Source: an uncultured Clostridium sp. (GTDB lineage Bacteria; Bacillota; Clostridia; Lachnospirales; Lachnospiraceae). Taken from it: a DNA stretch of 38,693 nt. The translations under genes and the position numbers were made by a program. The stretch spans positions 1-38,693 of the forward strand of contig CANRZB010000038.1 of NCBI GenBank assembly GCA_947644195.1, in the 5' to 3' direction. Positions 36,858-38,693 of this stretch are shown here, one piece after another (the stretch's first letter is position 1; each line of letters starts with the position of its first letter). The notes under the pieces were generated by a model that worked only from the letters and a program-made list of their open reading frames with translations, ran no database searches and was not told the DNA's origin.

Positions 36858-38525
36858 TCACACCAGTGTTGAAAATAATTTTAACAACGGCTGAACTATT
36901 TTCCAGAGTCTTGGCCGCCGCATCCATTCCTCATAGGTGATCTCCAAGCTTTCCTCAAAGGTTTTCTGAAAGTCTTCATAAACCGCCTGCTGAATCTGCT
37001 CTCCTGACATCCAAATTCCATTCTCATAGTGCAGATAAAAACTCCGGTAATCCATATTGATCGTTCCCACAATCGCTGCATTTTCTGTCAGAATCTGCTT
37101 CGCATGGATAAATCCCGGCAAATATTCATAGATACGCACACCCTCCTTGAGCAGGGCACCATAATTATAATTTGTCAACAGCTTTACCATCTTCTTATCA
37201 GGAATCGCCGGTGTGACAATGCGGACATCTACGCCCCGTTTCGCCGCTTCAATCAGGGAAACGATCATATATTCCTCAATAATCAGATAAGGCGTCGTAA
37301 TATACAGATACTGATCCGAATAGATCATCATCTGATTATAAATCCCCTCGATCAGATTACGGGTCTGGTTTGCCGGTCCATCCGAAATCACATGGCAGAT
37401 CGTATCCCCCGACCTTTCCATATATTTTTCGGGCATCAAACGGTAGCGCAAATAATCCACATGCGCTCCATCGGTTCCACAGGCATCCCACATCTGCAAA
37501 AATACGACCGTCAGTCCCCATACGGCTTCTCCTCTGACCCGGACACCGGTATCTTTCCATACACCGAAACGCTCTACCAGATTAGCATACTCATCCGCCA
37601 GATTGAATCCCCCGGTGTACCCCTCCTTGCCATCAATCACGATAATCTTCTGATGGGTTCGGTAATTGATATACAAATCCCCGGTATATCTGTGAATCGG
37701 GTTAAAGACCCGTACCTCCATTCCCTCCTCCTGTAAAATATGGCGGAAATATTTGCGGGTACGGATCGCTGTTCCAAAATCATCATAGAGAAATTTAATT
37801 TCTACGCCTTCTTCACATTTCTGCTTAAGGATCTCATGCATCTTATCCCAGAGCACGCCCTCCGCTACAATAAAAAAATCAATCAGGATAAAATCTTTTG
37901 CCTGCTCCATCGCCGCAAAGATATCCTCAAAGGCATCCTCCCCCATAGCATAAAACTTTGTTTCATTTCCAGCAGATAGTGGGAAATTCTCGGTCTCCAT
38001 ATATTTGACCATTCGCCCAGCCACTGGATTTTCTGCCAAAAATTTCTGGTAATTCTCCTCGTCATGCACCAGAAACTGATTCCCATAAGAAATCTGCTGC
38101 CGAATATAACGGTTATTCCTTGCCTTGCTGCCACCGGATCGTCCCCACAGATAATACATGATAAACCCACTGATCGGCAAAAGAAGCGCTACCGAAATCC
38201 AAGCAAGCTGGAAAGAAGGACTCTGATTGCGGTTGACCAGCGTTACCACGGCCAGAACAGAGACCAGCTCCAAAATAAAATAGAAATATACGGTAGAACT
38301 CTGCAGCCAACGCGGTAGTAATATGATTAAAATACATTGCGCCAAAAAAATCAAGGCGGTCAGCCCAATCCGTAAATAACCGCTCAGATTATTCTGTACC
38401 CTGCCTTTCAGCCCCTTGAGATATTTCTTTTCTGATTTTTTATAAAACAGGTCGTCATTTCCTTTTTCTTTCGCTCTTCTTGCCCATTTTTCATAACTGC
38501 TGTCTGAATTAAAGAATTTTTCCAT
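36858..38525 (-). CDS. cls: Cardiolipin synthase (phospholipase D family), 555 aa
   Basis: Two membrane segments (about 55-75 and 82-102) and a third (about 112-130) precede two phospholipase D domains. The first HKD motif is HQKIIVIDGKEGYTGGFN (about 288-305). The second reads HAKQILTENAAIVGTINMDY (about 472), where the usual Asp of HxKxxxxD is Glu. The rest of the motif (GTxNxDYRS) is kept. The enzyme joins phosphatidyl groups to make cardiolipin in the membrane. Start at 38525 after GGAGG. First gene behind the consensus promoter at 38599-38627. Confidence 0.9.
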   Translation of the reverse strand: MEKFFNSDSSYEKWARRAKEKGNDDLFYKKSEKKYLKGLKGRVQNNLSGYLRIGLTALIFLAQCILIILLPRWLQSSTVYFYFILELVSVLAVVTLVNRNQSPSFQLAWISVALLLPISGFIMYYLWGRSGGSKARNNRYIRQQISYGNQFLVHDEENYQKFLAENPVAGRMVKYMETENFPLSAGNETKFYAMGEDAFEDIFAAMEQAKDFILIDFFIVAEGVLWDKMHEILKQKCEEGVEIKFLYDDFGTAIRTRKYFRHILQEEGMEVRVFNPIHRYTGDLYINYRTHQKIIVIDGKEGYTGGFNLADEYANLVERFGVWKDTGVRVRGEAVWGLTVVFLQMWDACGTDGAHVDYLRYRLMPEKYMERSGDTICHVISDGPANQTRNLIEGIYNQMMIYSDQYLYITTPYLIIEEYMIVSLIEAAKRGVDVRIVTPAIPDKKMVKLLTNYNYGALLKEGVRIYEYLPGFIHAKQILTENAAIVGTINMDYRSFYLHYENGIWMSGEQIQQAVYEDFQKTFEESLEITYEEWMRRPRLWKIVQPLLKLFSTLV

Positions 38526-38598
38526 GCAGTACGAACCTCCAACTTTCTGTCTCTTCTCTATCTTATTCCCGTATGTCACTACTGCAACTTAACTATTT

Positions 38599-38627
38599 AT
38601 TATAACGGATGGAGGGGCTGGTGTCAA
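38599..38627 (-). promoter_or_regulatory. Consensus promoter of the cls-def gene array
   Basis: Minus strand TTGACA (38627-38622), exactly 17 bases, TATAAT (38604-38599), about 74 bases before the cls start. No other strong promoter is seen in the core block, so it may serve several downstream genes. Confidence 0.75.
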
Positions 38628-38693
38628 AAACCACAGCGTTTGACTTTCCCCATTTTTTCTGAGAGACGGTTCTAGTCCAAAATAAGAAATGCA

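Overview
The window looks like a low-GC Firmicute, most probably a Lachnospiraceae-type Clostridia. The evidence is the strong AGGAGG ribosome-binding sites, the clostridial housekeeping gene order, a meso-DAP-type MurE next to DapF, and phage proteins of the Firmicute type. Nearly every gene lies on the minus strand, so the region is transcribed from right to left.

Right part (about 27.6-38.5 kb) is core chromosome in one close-packed array: cardiolipin synthase, a small zinc-binding helix-turn-helix protein, ruvA, ruvB, a three-domain redox/GGDEF/EAL protein, dapF, murE, priA and def. A consensus promoter precedes the first gene. Left of def, a regulatory stretch (27.27-27.6 kb) holds a solitary sequence resembling a type I-C CRISPR repeat and three tandem 11-bp repeats that could be integrase arm sites. 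I take this as the right border of a prophage.

Middle part (about 6.6-27.3 kb) is prophage. It runs from an RHH regulator with a RelE-type toxin pair, through small terminase, small genes, a tRNA-like sequence, large terminase, an HTH late-regulator candidate, portal, HNH endonuclease, scaffold, decoration, gpE-type capsid, head-tail connectors, tail tube and gpG/gpGT chaperones (with a likely -1 frameshift) to the tape measure. The module then stops. Distal tail, receptor-binding, holin, endolysin, integrase, CI-type repressor and replication genes are not in the window, so the prophage is rearranged or defective unless the rest lies further left. Arrays of TGGTT-type repeats at exactly 11-bp spacing occur upstream of both small terminase and portal and look like activator sites for two late transcription units.

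Left part (about 1.2-6.6 kb) is a very AT-rich cargo region with a secreted protein, membrane proteins, zinc ribbons and a Lys-rich repeat protein.

The most interesting system is a module present four times (twice at 1-1.14 kb, twice at 19.8-21.8 kb). Each has a small RHH repressor gene with its own operator pair over its promoter. It is followed by a convergent antisense RNA unit of about 70 nt on the plus strand (consensus promoter in the leader, intrinsic terminator overlapping the end of the RHH gene), then a Rha- or ORF6N-type antirepressor gene. This matches the arc-sar-ant logic of phage P22 immI, but multiplied and with different operator specificities. One copy has lost its antirepressor to a 7-codon stub. 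Two copies share an 87-bp leader that differs at only two bases, although their RHH and antirepressor genes differ. A type I toxin with an antisense RNA that can also pair to the toxin Shine-Dalgarno lies next to the portal promoter.
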